Below are positions 38,383 to 53,300 of a stretch of 64,000 nucleotides of DNA, piece by piece; the first letter of the stretch is position 1, and each line of letters begins with the position of its first letter. The DNA comes from Mytilisepta virgata (Eukaryota; Mollusca; Bivalvia; Mytilida; Mytilidae). A program made the translations under genes and the position numbers. The stretch spans positions 10,124,001 to 10,188,000 of the forward strand of contig CM051508.1 in assembly GCA_028015205.1 (NCBI GenBank), written 5' to 3'. The notes below the pieces were generated by a model. That model was given only the letters and a program-made list of their open reading frames with translations, ran no database searches and was not told where the DNA came from.

Positions 38383-41300
38383 ACTACGCCCACGACACTG
38401 GTGCCAGTACAGTTTAACACTCCTGATTCGTAGATGATCATGTCGACAAAACGTGTTATTATTAGCGACCTTCTTACCTTATTGTTTTTACTTTACATCC
38501 TGGTTTTTTTGCACGTATAGTACCTACCTCTGATATAATTATACCCGCAAAAACAATCGACATAAAAGTAGGTGAAATAGATCTGTATCTGCCATCCATC
38601 TGGAAAAGAGAAAGTTTATTCATTATATTTTATATGGTCTACATTGTTATCATCTGCCGACTTGTACATGTATCAGCCCTCAGGCTAAAGCCCTCCTGAC
38701 CTATACCAGAATCTCGGTATAGTAAGAGAAAAAATCGAAACCAGGTTAGGACAAACATGTGGAAATCTGAAATCAACTACTCATAGTGTTTATAGGTGAG
38801 GAATTTACTGCCCCCCCCCCCCCGCCCCCACCGAAAAAAGGTAACAATAAAAAAAAACTAAAAACAAAACAGGTGAACGATATTATAACTGTAAATTTTA
38901 AGTATCAATTTTTAAGATATGAGATTTTTGTTGGAGTCTGGGTTCCTTCTTCTCCAAATTTACAATTAATTGATCCAGGGGATTATTCAGCTTTTCATTG
39001 TTTTGAGCCTGCCTGTTTCGTCAGATTTTATTTTATACTTAATTCCTTGTCCTTGTTGCTTCCTTATAAATACGTTAATATTCGGTAAATTCCAGTTTTA
39101 TATATAGGTGAATTTGTTCTACTTGTGAGATCAGTATGTTTAAGTGCGTGTCCTTGACTTTACCTTAGAGATATTACGGCAACTATGTACGAGGGTCTGG
39201 AGGTGGGTCTTAATTTGTGTGTTCAGTTAATTTTTGTCCTATTTTTTGTATTTAGTTTAAAAAAAATTATTCTGTAAGATTATGAGGTTAAAATTGTTTG
39301 GGTCAGACAGATAAACTGAGTTTAAACTTAAGTTTGTTACGCTTTTAAGGTACATGTCTTTTGAAAAGGCCTTTAAAAGATAATTTGAAATAACAGATTT
39401 TTCGAGGATAATTTTCTTAATTCTGTACAGTTCATACTTTGCTGTAATCATTTTTCCCCTCAAATTGTTTACACATTTTAAAATTATTCTTTTCATGGTA
39501 AAACTTCAATATTCATTATTCTATAAACCCCATCCACCCCTCGTGTATTATATTATCTATAATTAGGCCACATCAAAATAATTTTTCGTTCGTTGGAATT
39601 TTGGATGGCAAAAAAACCGAAATTTTATTTTTTTTTCTTGAAAACTTTTTTTTCGGGCGAAGATAAAATTTACGTGCGACACAAATTTTTTAAAATAAAA
39701 TATAGCAAAAAATCCCAATTTTTACAAATTTTAAGAGCGGGTGAACAATTTTTTTTTATTATCATTATCTTGAAAAATGAGGAATTTGGGGGGAATTTTC
39801 AGGATTTTTGCAAAATGAGGCAGCGTAATTTTTTTTTTCTTAAAATTTACATAGTTCAAAAATCCAAAGAACTAAAAATCATTTTGCTGTGGCCTTATCA
39901 CTTATGAAGGAAGAAAATCAAATAACGTTCAAAGAAAACTTCAACTAACTTATTCAAATTTAAAATAAAATATAAAAATTCGAAGAAAATATATGTGTCA
40001 GCATTAAGACAAAATAAGACGACGTTGAAGACAACGCGGAAGAAATACGGTGAAGGGGGAACAGAAAATTAAAACCGAAAACCATGAAGGATTTGAGAGA
40101 TGTAAAATAGAGAACAAATATTATAAATGAATAATTAAACGAACTGAAACATGAAGCAAACGAAAGAGAAACCGAAGAAGTAAGAAAAAATCGCAAAAGG
40201 AACTGAATTTCGTTTCACCAAAATTCGTACGATTGCGGTCAGTTGTAAATGTGATCTATTTCCGTCTTCAGTGTTTTTTTCTATTGATGTTTAGAACCAG
40301 TGTAGCTCTACGTCGTGTGAATGTTTGTAAAATGGACACCTGCTTCAACGGTTCCGGGCACATCACAAGAACACAAAAACATCTTGCGCATCAGATCTAA
40401 ATTTTATTAAGACAAGAAATATCTAACCTAATTCATGTAACGAACAACTAAACCGTGATTACTACTATAGGATCATATTAACAAAGGTTGCACGAACATA
40501 GCCAAAAAAAAAAAAAAATATTTCGCTCTTTTGAGAAGGCCCCTCTTCATTTCAACAGGGTTTATAACCCAAGGAATCTTTTGAACTTACTAAAGCACTT
40601 GACAATCAAGGCAGTTACAGCTGGTACACCTTTATTAAAGATATTGTTTCAGAAGTAGAAAATGGAGACAATATTTCTAGTTGCAAGTCATTAAAAGATG
40701 TAAAACTTTTGAAATCTTCTATAAAAAATGGTGTAAATGAGAAATTTAAAAAGATATTTTTAGATAGAATAAATGGATATGATGAAAATAGTAAATTCTA
40801 TCTATATAAGAAGTTAAATCCATGTCTCAAAGGAGAGTTTTATCTTACAGATCCATTATTTTCAATTAGAAATATATTCACAAAACTGCGTATTAGTGAT
40901 CACGACCTCGAAATAGAAAAAGGTCGTTATTATAAAATCCCTCGGCAAGATAGAATTTGTAAAATTTGCAAGACTATTGAAGATGAATCTCATTTCATTT
41001 TAAAATGTAAAACTAATAGTAAAATAAGGGAAACTTTGTTTAATAGTCTTAAGCTTGAAAATAGAGAATTTATAAACATGACAGATGATGAAAAACTGGT
41101 CTTTTTGCTTAACCCAACAAATAATAAACATATTAGAATGGTTGGCTTCTTTTTAAAGCAGTCATTAGAACTGAGGGCAGAAGTCTCATAATTCATTTGA
41201 TATGTTATAATGTCTGTTACTAATACTTATGCGTATAATATTGCATATGGTCTCCAAATTTGCTTTACATGTATTTGTATGTCTTTGTCACAAACTATAT

Positions 41301-44300
41301 CTTTATGTTTAATGACAAATAAAAGTTCAATTTATAACTACATGTACTATAAACTCGGTGATGGATGGACATTTCATAATAGTATGGACGTGCACTGTAT
41401 TGATTGAGCTCCTGGAAAAGGTGATTTTTTCATGCTTCATAATACATTTATAGATTGAAATGTATGATTAGGTTGAGATATTGATTTTTTTTTAAAAATA
41501 ACTATCGGTATTTGAAAGTCTTAGCGGTCCACCAATTAAGGTTTAGTCTCCATTGACGGATGACAAAATATGACAATAGCTCATCTGGACCAAAGTGAGC
41601 TAAAAGGGAATAAATTAAATACGATGAAAAACATCAAACAAACAAACAACAGACACTTTAAAACGACCTATTAAACTATAATACATTAGACAGGAAAACC
41701 CATCCCCGGATAAACTTACAAAAGGTTCCGGTTGATTACTTTGATCACTTAGTATGTGAAGTAGGAAGGCTATTGTCTTTTTAAATGTCAAAAGAATGTA
41801 CTTGCACAATAAAAACATTTAAAAACATTTGTATCATCTTCATTCGGAGAAAACTAAGAGAAAGGATAGGTTACAATATCAAGAACCACTCAAAAACGAC
41901 AAGTTTACTATGAGGAAGACCATATCATTTGTTTCCTCATTTTATTCCTGTCCAAATGAGACAATATCCAACTACACCAAACACAGCAAATAGTTGTGAT
42001 AGTTTTTTGGAGTCCTCGAAATTTTTCCCTGTCGTTGTACTATGATATCAGATTTAGAACTCCTAAATATTTTACATTTTTTTAACAGGTACTTTATCAT
42101 ATACATTCACTTCGTTATTTTCTTTTACGCTGTTTATGCAATTTTATAAACATACAACTTACTGTTTATATGACAATAAAAATTTGAACTAACTTGTCTG
42201 TTCAACCGGTAACGCCAGAAAAGACGGCTCAAATTTTGATTTCTGAGTGATACCGGTATGAATATCGTGTTGAATTTTCACATGCATGTACATTAGTATT
42301 GATACTGAACCACATAATTTGTATCGATTTATATCATAATAATTACTTTTGAGTTACATTTCATCAATGCCGGAAAAACAAATGGCTGAAAAGATATCAT
42401 GTGGTTTAAATAACAAATCTTTCATTCCATAGATGAAAGACACCAATTACAAAGTCATGACAACACTTGTGACGTTACAACGTAGTGTAAGAATTCAAAT
42501 TAATAATCCCTACAAAATAATTCGAATATATGAAAAGTCATCCTCCCAAGTCAGAGTTTGTATCCACGTTCGTTCCCACCAACCCCTGACAACATTCATT
42601 CATATTTTACGGGTCGGAAGTGAACGATTTTCATTGGTTACTTCTCAAGGTCAAAAGAGAATCAAATTGCGTCATCAAAATTTTCTAGGTGACACACCAG
42701 GCGGCGAAATGGTCGACCCGCTAAATATGAATGAGTGTTGTCAGGGGTTTTTAGAAACGAACGTGGATACAGAAGCCTGACTTCGGAGGATGACGAAAAA
42801 TTGAACATAAAAATGCTGTCAGCATTGTAATTCCTAGAACTGAATGCTTCTATTTGCAGTTTCGTACGGTTGTAACAGCGTTTGTCATGCGCAAAGATTT
42901 AGTATAAATTTGCGTTTCATAATACGAATTGTTTTTCGGTCAACCCTTTTACACGTTAAACAAACATACAATTCTTTAAAGCAACTTACCCCATTGATTA
43001 CAAAGGCATAGAACTGCATAATGGAACGTTTAGCCTCATTATCTTTTTGTGCCTGTGTTGTAGCTGTACTTTTGTCATACCAACTGAAAGAAGGCAATTT
43101 TATGAAATACACAATTTTGATTTTATCATGTTTAAAAAATGATATTGAGGTGCGGAGGGTAAGGAATAGATAGCCTTGCAGAAATATTTAAAAACTGGGG
43201 GGGGGGGGCTATAGTTTCTATTATGTAGCACTTATATAACTTTTTACAATGGACGGTATGTGGCTATATTATATAACTGTATAATATTAGTAGCATTTAA
43301 TCGTAAAAGAAAAATCTGGGGAAAATTTGCTTGTAATGTAATCATAGATAATATACGTAAATGTGATGTGCCAAAAATTACTTATACATAGAATAACTTG
43401 TTGATTAATAGGCTCTTAATGATTATCATTTCAAGGTTTTTTATCTAGAAAATCTTATCTCCAGCTTTCAATGATGAGAGAATTAATAGAGATTAAAGAT
43501 TTTTGTTTAGATGCCGTAAAACAAAAATTAGGCTTCAGTTGCTACATAAATTGGGGTGAGTTCGTTTGCTGATTGTGATATGATCAGAAAAGGGACGCCC
43601 ATGCAACACTGCCGCCGTGTCTCCAGAATACAAAAGGCCATCATAAAAACAAAGATAGCATAAGGAATAAAGACAGCGTGAAAAAGAAAATTAAAACAGT
43701 ATTAAAATTTAACCCTAGAAACATCCTAAAATAAATAAATTTGTAAACGCTTTCTTTCAAAGTAATAATGTCTGTCTAAAAGGAAATTGGAAATAATTAT
43801 TGGGCTGAAATAAGCACTGATTTAGAAATGGGTACGAAAAACATATTCGACTACAGTACTAAACTTTAAGATCTGTTTAATATTGCAAATTAATGATATC
43901 ATAAAGAAATATGTTTTCCTTGCTGAAGGCGTTAAATAACAGTAAGGATAAACCAAATCGTAACACTATTTTTGTTTGATATCAGATCAAAACAAACATA
44001 AACAAAAGTTTATCTACATCAAACAGCATGATGATGTACTTGTCTATCAGAGTGCATATCTTTTTTTTCAAAACATAATAATATGCCGTTCATATATCTC
44101 GTTATCGTCTTTGGTGTTTAATCGGTACACGGCAGTATTAACTTGTAACTCAACACTCTCTGGTTTGTGGTCAGAGCATGACAATCTGAACTTGCATTTT
44201 AAATGGGAGATCTCGTTAAATTTTTTATTGTTGGCCGCTATTTGTCTGCCAGCTGCCATTTTAAATGGAACGTCTGTTTTCTAAATAAAAGTTGATAAAC

Positions 44301-47300
44301 CATAGCTCTCTGGCTCTGGCGGTGTTTACATGTATCGGTAGAACTCAAAGCAATCAAACAAAGGCCACAAGATTTATGCACATCACGAGAAAAGAACATC
44401 GCTTGTAAGTGCAGTAGTCCCCCTTGCTATTACATCAGTTATGTCTTTCCTTTTTACCCATTTCAGTATGCTTACTATTTACGCTTATTTTGACGAAAAG
44501 GCTGGTATTAAAAACAACTTTCGTTGAGAAACACACACAATTGTTTTTATTCCTTATCTTCTGTACTCAGACGCCATCCTTTCACGCCTGTCTTAGTCCG
44601 AGATCCCCTTGGGGCCAAACGGCCTTTTTCATATAGATTGGGCCGTGAGATCTCAGTGAAATCTCGAAATAGTACGACCTCGGGCATTAATTGTCATAAT
44701 CTACTTGATGTCATCTATAAACAAAAGGATCAGAAAAGCTCTAATGATAAAACATATATACAGTTGACATTGGTTTACACAAAAAACTTTAACGTCCGTC
44801 TTACAAGCATACACAAGAGAAATTTTATCCAGATAGAAGGGCAATTCTGGGCAAAAGGCCAAGGTCTGTAATATGCTTATTATTGAGAAAAATTAAAGTC
44901 TGTCAATGATACTAACACACTTATACAGTAATTAGTATAAACTTACTGTTTATAGATTGAAAAATCTACAACAAACAACATTTCTACGTGATAAGTTGGA
45001 GCTCTCTTCCTTCTACTATGCTTATATATTTGTCTGTTAATATCTGAAATTCAGAATTTATAGTACGTTATTAACCTGAAAAATCTCATTTCATGATATA
45101 TATATATATAAAACATATGTAAATGTATGCTAGTAGGCGTTTTAGTTATCGCCAGATGGAGCTTTTTTCAGAGTAGTTTTTTGACTGAGTCAGTAATTAT
45201 TTATCATAATACCAGGAACAGATCTATTCTTTCCGCTCACTACTGCACGTAGCGTAAACTGAAGATGTATTATTCATACGAAACTATAAATTAAACCTCA
45301 TACGAATCTCTCAACTATCAATATTTAGACACAGTACTAGACATACTCCACTTGACCCAAAGATTCAGCTCCACTTGACCTTACGATGTCGTACAACAAT
45401 AATTTTTTTAATTCAACATTAAATCAAATTCATTAGCTCAATTATGCCCGATTAAGGATCAATGGTGTACAAATGAGAACACTAAACAACTTTTGACGTC
45501 AAAATCTTTCTTTGTGATGTCAAAAACTACAGGAATTTGTATGAATTTTAGCAATGTCGAACGTTACTGAACTCGGGTATGAAGTTATGAAAAAAGAAAT
45601 TCAACTTGAAAATCCAACCAAACCTTTGGATATAAAACGGGAAGCTCTGAATTTCATAACATGGGGAAAACAACTTTTATTTTGAACCCATAATAAGAAA
45701 TGACAGCTATTCACCAAAACCCTGGTCTTCGGCATCTTACGATTCAGTTTAAGAAGGTAACGTATTTATTGTTCAACCGAAATCAAGTTACGCTATAAAC
45801 GTTCGATCTGGTTTATTGACTTTTCCGCCATTTTCAGAGCAGCTTACTGTATCATGGCAGCCAGTTTTCGTTGGTGAGGGATGCTAGAGTACCCAGAGTG
45901 AACAAACGGGTTTCAACAGACCGCAAACTGACATAATTTTTCACGTGACTAGAGTGAAACGCACTTGAGATCGCCAAAAGCGTTTTTCTCTGGTTTTGGT
46001 AAAAATTACAATTAGGACAATTTTTCTTTGTAAACAGAACAAAATGTAAAAAAAAACAGATGGGTGCCCAACAATAATTACACTTACTTGCGGAACTAGA
46101 TTCAACAAACTGTTCACTAGATTTTGTTGGTGTTTTCCAAATCTTGAAGTTATAGATGTTTCTTGGATGTTGAGTTTCTTTATGCCTTACGCTTGATTTG
46201 TTGTTTTTGTACTCCAGAATGTACTCATCTTTCTCAAAATGGAATGTTCCATACTAAAATTACATCAAATTAAAACTGTTCATTTAAATATTGTTTCTTG
46301 TATGAAAAATAAAATTATCTAAACGGGTAAAATTTTATTGTCATTTGACTTCGTGATGTTATATATCCGGTCATGTGACTTCAACTGGTCACTTCAGGTG
46401 CTCCTCATTACAAACTTCGAATATAATCTAGACAAAATCTTAAAGTTTCGTCACAACTGATGCAGTACAGAGATTCTGAATGATCGGAATTTTTCGATTT
46501 CTAGCAACGAAAGCCACAATTGGTCGGAATTAGGTCAGCCCCGGAAATAATTTCAACAAAAGACCACCAAAAGAACACTTTTAACTAAATTTTTAGCTTA
46601 ACTGGTATCATGGTTTCAAACTTAATTGATGATTTCAGATGAGATAATTCTTTTGTAATAATTATTGCACGGACGAGGGACGTCAGAAGACTTAGCCAAC
46701 GTGATGATAAAATTCAAATTCAAATTCAAATTCAAATTCTTTATTGATTTAAAATCCAACAAAGGATTGTGATCAGCAAAAAAAAAAACAAAACAAAAAA
46801 AAAACAAGAGAGAAAAACAAATGTACATTCCACAAATGTTAAAATATATCAGTATACATTTACTATTGATGATAATGAACCAGCTCAACCCCCATGTATA
46901 AAATTTGTTTTTGTTCCAACACTCTTAAAAGTCCTTCTGATCGTTATACAACAATCAATCAGTCAACTGAACTTCGTTAAAAAAGAGGTGTATATTCTAT
47001 TAGTTGGTTTTTCCAGATGCGTTACGAAAGGTAAATTCTTATTCAAATGACCAGAAGACCAATAAGATGGGGACACAGCCAACATCTGATTCATATATGT
47101 CAATATAAACAAAAACATCTCTGCGACGGAGATTGTGTAACGAATACAAAGCCTCATGGCATTTTTTAACTTATATAAAATATTTACAAGTTCATCAAAA
47201 GGTTATCACACATTATCTTATCTTATTACATGTATAACAAGCTGAAGGACCATTCAATCGAACCTGTTCGTGATCACAAGGGTTTATTCAAGCTCCTGGG

Positions 47301-50300
47301 GGACATATGAGTTATTAAAAAAATTATTATTGATTGATGGATTGTTTGACTTTTTACGCCGTGTCCGCGTTACTTCGGCGAGAGCTTGTTGAAATGTTGT
47401 CATTAAAGCATATATTTTGCTAAAAAAAACAAGGTAAATATTTTTAATTAAAAATAACAAGTAAAAGGTCAAATAAAAATATTAAGATACAATGATTTTT
47501 TATCTTATATTTCGTAAGCTCGGTCAGTCTGTATAACCCAAAAATATTACACGGCAGCACTAGGACACTGGAGCCCTTACTTGTTAGGATAGTTATAACT
47601 TCACATAACTTTTTATGTAATTTTAATATCGCTTTAAAAATAAAGTGACGAATCTACTTAGAATTTCATTCGTCGCTTTCAAAATAAAATCGTCAATGAC
47701 GAAATTGCCGAGCACCAGCTAAATCCTTGCGTAAGGTAACAACCATTCGACTTTTTGTCAGACGGGGGGGGGGGGTAAGGGGGGGGTAACGTATGCTATA
47801 GAGGCGATAAAAAGACACCCTCCTGCATTCAATGAATGGTTTAATTCTAACACTAACAGTAAAGCATGTGAAAATAAAAAAAATAAAAAATGCTGACTCA
47901 CGAACGTCACTTCCTTGTACGTCCACTGGTTACGCCATAAAAAGTAACTGGTTTGATTATGTAAAGTAAAACTAATGATAAGATGTATTTACCATATGAC
48001 TTTTTGTATTGTTGTTGGACTGGATATAAAATGAGGCTCCATTTGATATATCGTAGTAATAGTCTGTTTTCTGTAATTAAAATAACAAATATTAAGAAAT
48101 ACATGAAATAACAGCATATGTAAGCACCAACATACTTGCCAACAAATTTTTGCTTGAATCCCTGATAAAATCGGCAAGGGGATCTGGGGACCCAGCTGAC
48201 ATTAAATTATAAACATTTTATACACTGATGTGACTACATACAGTTTGTTTGCTCAATTTAGAATCGGAATATATATCAATATTATGCAAGATATATTAGT
48301 TTCATTTTCTACAATTAGTAAATTATCTCGTCATGCAGATTATTATGATTATCTGATGTGATGTTCGCATATTTTCCGTCTGTTAGAGCTCAAAACCACC
48401 ATTTTGTAATACGTGTCAGATATAATATTTTTGAAGCATTTGGTGCATGGTTCAATACAACAACAAAAAACTCTAAAATATTAAGCGAATCAGGACCATA
48501 ACTGATCACGTGATTATTCTAAATACCCGGGATGGTCTCGATATTCTTTTTAACTTCTTACGAAAAAGAATTTGCAAGGCGATCCCTCGACCACTTGTCA
48601 GAATGACTTATATGAATGCTGACATACAAATATATAGGTTATAGTGACCACCAAAACGACGATTTAAGAAAACTGAAATAAAAGCAGATATGGGCAGATG
48701 GGAGGTGAGTAAATGTAGTTGAGACAACGCTGTAACGAAATTTTCGAAATGTTCACAAAATCACCATAAAGAAACATACAACCAGTGACAAAGACTCCTG
48801 ACCCCAGGCAAATATGTGGCGGGGTTAATCTCGTTTTTTTCTTCTTGTTACATTAAAATTGTTGGTTAGCAAAGAAATAGTTTCACAAAAAAATACGTTC
48901 AAATAGCACATGAATAAGGCGTTATTAGCGGGGTGTGCAGATATGGGTTGTTCATTTCCGGTCTTACACATGTGCAAAAACCACCATATATAGTACTAAG
49001 TATATGATAAATAAGGTTATTTTGCTGTTTTATCTTACTGTTATATACAATACTAACGGTTATGAGAAATATCAGTAAGTTGTTGCCCTGAACCATTATA
49101 ACAAGGGGAGATAATAAAATAGCCTCCGTCCGTCTAAATATCAATGGGAGATAATTGAAACTTGGTTAAGGGGAGATAACTGCTTGACTAATATTTCTCA
49201 TTAACGTAAGTTATATAGCAGTAAAATAAGCACATCAATATATACGCCTTATACGTGTATATCTTCTGAAGTTCAGAGAAGAAAAAGATTTTCTCGTCAA
49301 AAAATAGGATAGGGGAGGCCTTTTTTATAACTTCAGTTCAATAAAGTTTTCTCTGTATAATGATGACATACCTCCTTGTCATGGCTTAGTTCTTCTGGAA
49401 TTATTGAGCCGTTCTTTCCAATGGTATATAATGGAATTCTATGACTAAGTTGAGCATTTTGTTGTAATCTCAATATCACAGGGCTAGATGAAATGTAGAA
49501 TTTTAATGAGATGTCATAGCTGGGACTAACTGAACGTTTATGGAGGTGGTGGTCTAGTAATACTACTGATATATGATCTGAAACGAAAATAAACACGATT
49601 TATAGTAATATGATACACAATGTATTTATATTTCAAATGTAAATTAAATTTTGTTGCTATAGAGAACTATCATATTCTAACTTGATAGTTATATTTAATT
49701 ACAAACTATTGGCCAGTTTCTTCCCACAGGGGCCCGACTTCTGGATATTTATTTCTTTTTTTATCCTAGGATTTTTTAGTATAAGGACGTTGATAGTGTA
49801 TAGCACATTGATAATAAACGCAAAATATTCGTTGATATAGTAAATGTTTATTAAAAGTACTTATGAAATAAGACAACAAAAAAAATAAAATAAAAGAGAA
49901 ATAAATATCCAGAAGTCGGGCCCCTGTGTTTCTTCCCGTAATCAAATTATCCAAGGGAGATAATTATATCTATCTATCATTTGACCTAAGGGGTTTGAAG
50001 CAGGTTATCTTTTTTATCTCCTTTGTGAAACATGGGTTAAGGGAGATTACTGAAAAAACAGCAGATTCATGACTGTGATTCACTCTCGGCACGTTTTAGC
50101 GTAAACATTTTTCAGTATACCAGTATCAATTTGGGTCAATTGACTCGAAGATAATTTTTCTCCTTGATATTCACCCTCAGATCCGTTCTTTTCCATTAAA
50201 AGTAGCCCAGATAAAGTGTTACAATTTTCATACTGATTCATTCGAAAAGACTACTTAAAATCAAAATGTTCACTGATCTCTCAATTAGAATGTTCAGTAA

Positions 50301-53300
50301 AGTGTAAAGCATTATCTCTAACACATAGTTACACGCAGGGTTTTTCCGAAAATTACATAATTTTTGTTGCATCTAATCCGCTTTTTATGACATGCAGGTA
50401 TTGTAGTCTTTCTGATAAATTTTTATTGTTCTCTGATGAAATTCGATTACTGCACCTTTAAGACATACACCATTCATAAACTTTATACCGTTTTAATTAC
50501 CAGTATGTATTTTCTATTGTTGAAGGTCCTGTTTCATTTTATCAGGAAAAATAATTCTGTAAAAATAATTTAATCTGCTACAATGATTGTTTATTTGTTA
50601 AGTTGGGATTTTACGCCGTTTTTGCCACATTTGTCTATTTAGCGGAGACCAGTTTTTATTGGTGGAGGAAGCCGGAGTAACCGGAGAGAACTATCAATAA
50701 AATAGGCTATTGCAAAAAGAGAGAAAAAAAAACGGCCATTCCTTTAATAATGAAAGATGTCTTCAACAGATAAGAATAGAGTAATTCCTCTAAATCCGTA
50801 TGCACTAAAGTTTATTCTTGTTAAAAGTAGCTCTCATCGAGAAATTTAAAAATGCACCGTCTTTCCGGCGTTACCGGTTGTACGCCTTGTTAAAAGTTGC
50901 ATTGTAATGACAGAGATATTAGAGAACATTAGGTGTTATGCAGAGAACTAACGAGGGTATGACTGAAAATATTATCAAAGTATCATTGTACCTGGCTGCA
51001 TTGCAGAAATAAACGAACGATTAGCAAGAATGTTTACCTGATACAAGTGCATATGTTCTGTAAGACACATGTACCTGTCCGTATTACATAACCACATTTG
51101 TTTGGTATCTTTTCGTGGCAAAATAAAAGAAAAAATAACTGATGACTACATTCCGGAAATTCACGGCTTCAGGGCTATTATCACGGAGTTCAGAATTTAG
51201 AATTTAAAACAATCATGCATTTACTTTTTTTGGGGGGGGAGTGTATTTTTTTCCAAAATTTACTGCTTTTTGCGGCCGTATAAAATTTTAGGTTTTTGTT
51301 AAGGGGTTTAAAATTTTAAATACAAATATTTTTATGAGGTCTGTTGACAATCCAATAGAGTGCTTGCGGTCGGTTAATAAAAGTATTAATAAATGAGTGT
51401 TTTTATAACGGCCCTGTAATGTGTTCTTGGTCTGTAATAATGACCCTCGGCGTTGCCTCTGGCCATTACAACCTTCCTCGCGTCACTATTACAGACATTT
51501 GTGGAAGTATTCTTGGGGTTGAATTTTAGAAGCAGTAAACAGACGAAAATTCGATTATGAGCATTTTTATCTAGTAATTAGTTTTATCTATAATTAACAT
51601 CACAGAATTATGAGGTGTTTTTTTTTTTTTGGGGGGGGGGGTTGCCTGAAAAATGTTTTATTTTACTGAGGTTACAAATCTTTCCATTGGCGACCGTATG
51701 TACTTGTAATCAAGTCGAGTTCCTCCCCAATACGTTCACTTAGTTCCCCCTTTTTATTATTTAGTATCTATATATACACAGCTTACCTTGCATTTCATCC
51801 TTGTGTATAATCGATATAGTGAATACACAATGGCAAGTCAAAATCCAAACAAAATGTTGAAAAATATACACCCATCCATGCCATCCGCACATCTTAATTA
51901 TATTATGCGGAAGATGATGAGAGTAACATCATGTTATGGTGGCCGGTTAAGGCCATTTCGCGTTTTCGCGTTTTCGCGTTTTCGCCCATCATATTATATA
52001 GGGCGAAAACGCGAAAACGCGAAATCGCGAAGTCGAAAACGCGAAAACGCGAAGTCGAAAACGCGAAAACGCGAAAACGCGAAGTCGAAAACGCGAAAAC
52101 GCAAAGTCGAAAACGCGAAAACGTATGGTGGCCGGTTAAGGCCATTTCGCGTTTTCGACTTCGCGATTTCGCGTTTTCGCGTTTTCGCGTTTTCGCGATT
52201 TCGCGATTTCGCGTTTTCGCGATTTCGCGTTTTCGCGTTTTCGCGATTTCGCCTTTTCGCCTTTTCGTGTTTTCGCGATTTCTATCCATGCTATATATCA
52301 TTGAGGGATACCTATATACAAAAAATTATTACTAATCTTAATTTCAATTTTATTAATTGCAATCAGCTATAACACTGAGGCATATGACCACACTTTTAAA
52401 TAGCACTTTACCAGTCATTATAAAAATCACCACAAAATATAATTAATGATTGTCTTTTATTGAGAACATCTGTATAATTTTTATTTTTCGATATGTATCC
52501 TTTTTTGTTCATGGACATTAATAATTGTTTAACGTCAATACACACGTATTTGTAGTCTTCTTTTCGTGTGAATACCACTGTCACTCTAATTTAATTTAAT
52601 TAATTATTGTCAGTTTATTGTTTCAATTACTGTATGCCATAACCATAACCGATATAGGTCCTTGGTTTCATGCATACAGTATAAAACGCGAAAACGCGAA
52701 ATCGCGAAAACGCGAAAACGCGAAAACGCGAAATCGCGAAAAGGCGAAATCGCGAAAACGCGAAAAGGCGAAAAGGCGAAATCGCGAAATCGCGAAAACG
52801 CGAAAACGCGAAAACGCGAAATCGCGAAGTCGAAAACGCGAAAACGCGAAAACGCGAAGTCGAAAACGCGAAAACGCGAAGTCGAAAACGCGAAATGGCC
52901 TTAACCGGCCACCATACGTTTTCGCGTTTTCGACTTTGCGTTTTCGCGTTTTCGACTTCGCGATTTCGCGTTTTCGCGTTTTCGCCCTATATAATATGAT
53001 GGGCGAAAACGCGAAAACGCGAAAACGCGAAATGGCCTTAACCGGCCACCATATCATGTGACTTCATTTAAGGATTAATAATCTTACAATACATTTGCGT
53101 TGTTGACTTGTTCCGGATGAATGACCTTACGATTCGGAGGCCTATTGCCCTCGATAAATAATGTAAAACTACCTTGCGTGAAATGTGACATTTAAGTTAT
53201 TATTTATAAATTTGCTCACCTGAGACAGGTAAAGTCATAAATTGTCATATGTTAAAATCCGGACTTTAATTAGGGGTTGTAAAATTTTGCCAAACCACAG

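Noticed and set aside
42433..42780. 115-codon plus-strand ORF.
   Set aside because: Most of it is inside the 258-bp MITE; the reading frame follows the inverted termini.
51788..53061. Several long open frames (up to about 194 codons) rich in Arg, Lys and Phe.
   Set aside because: They are open in many frames on both strands only because the GCGAAAAC-type repeat lacks stops. No start context or domain.
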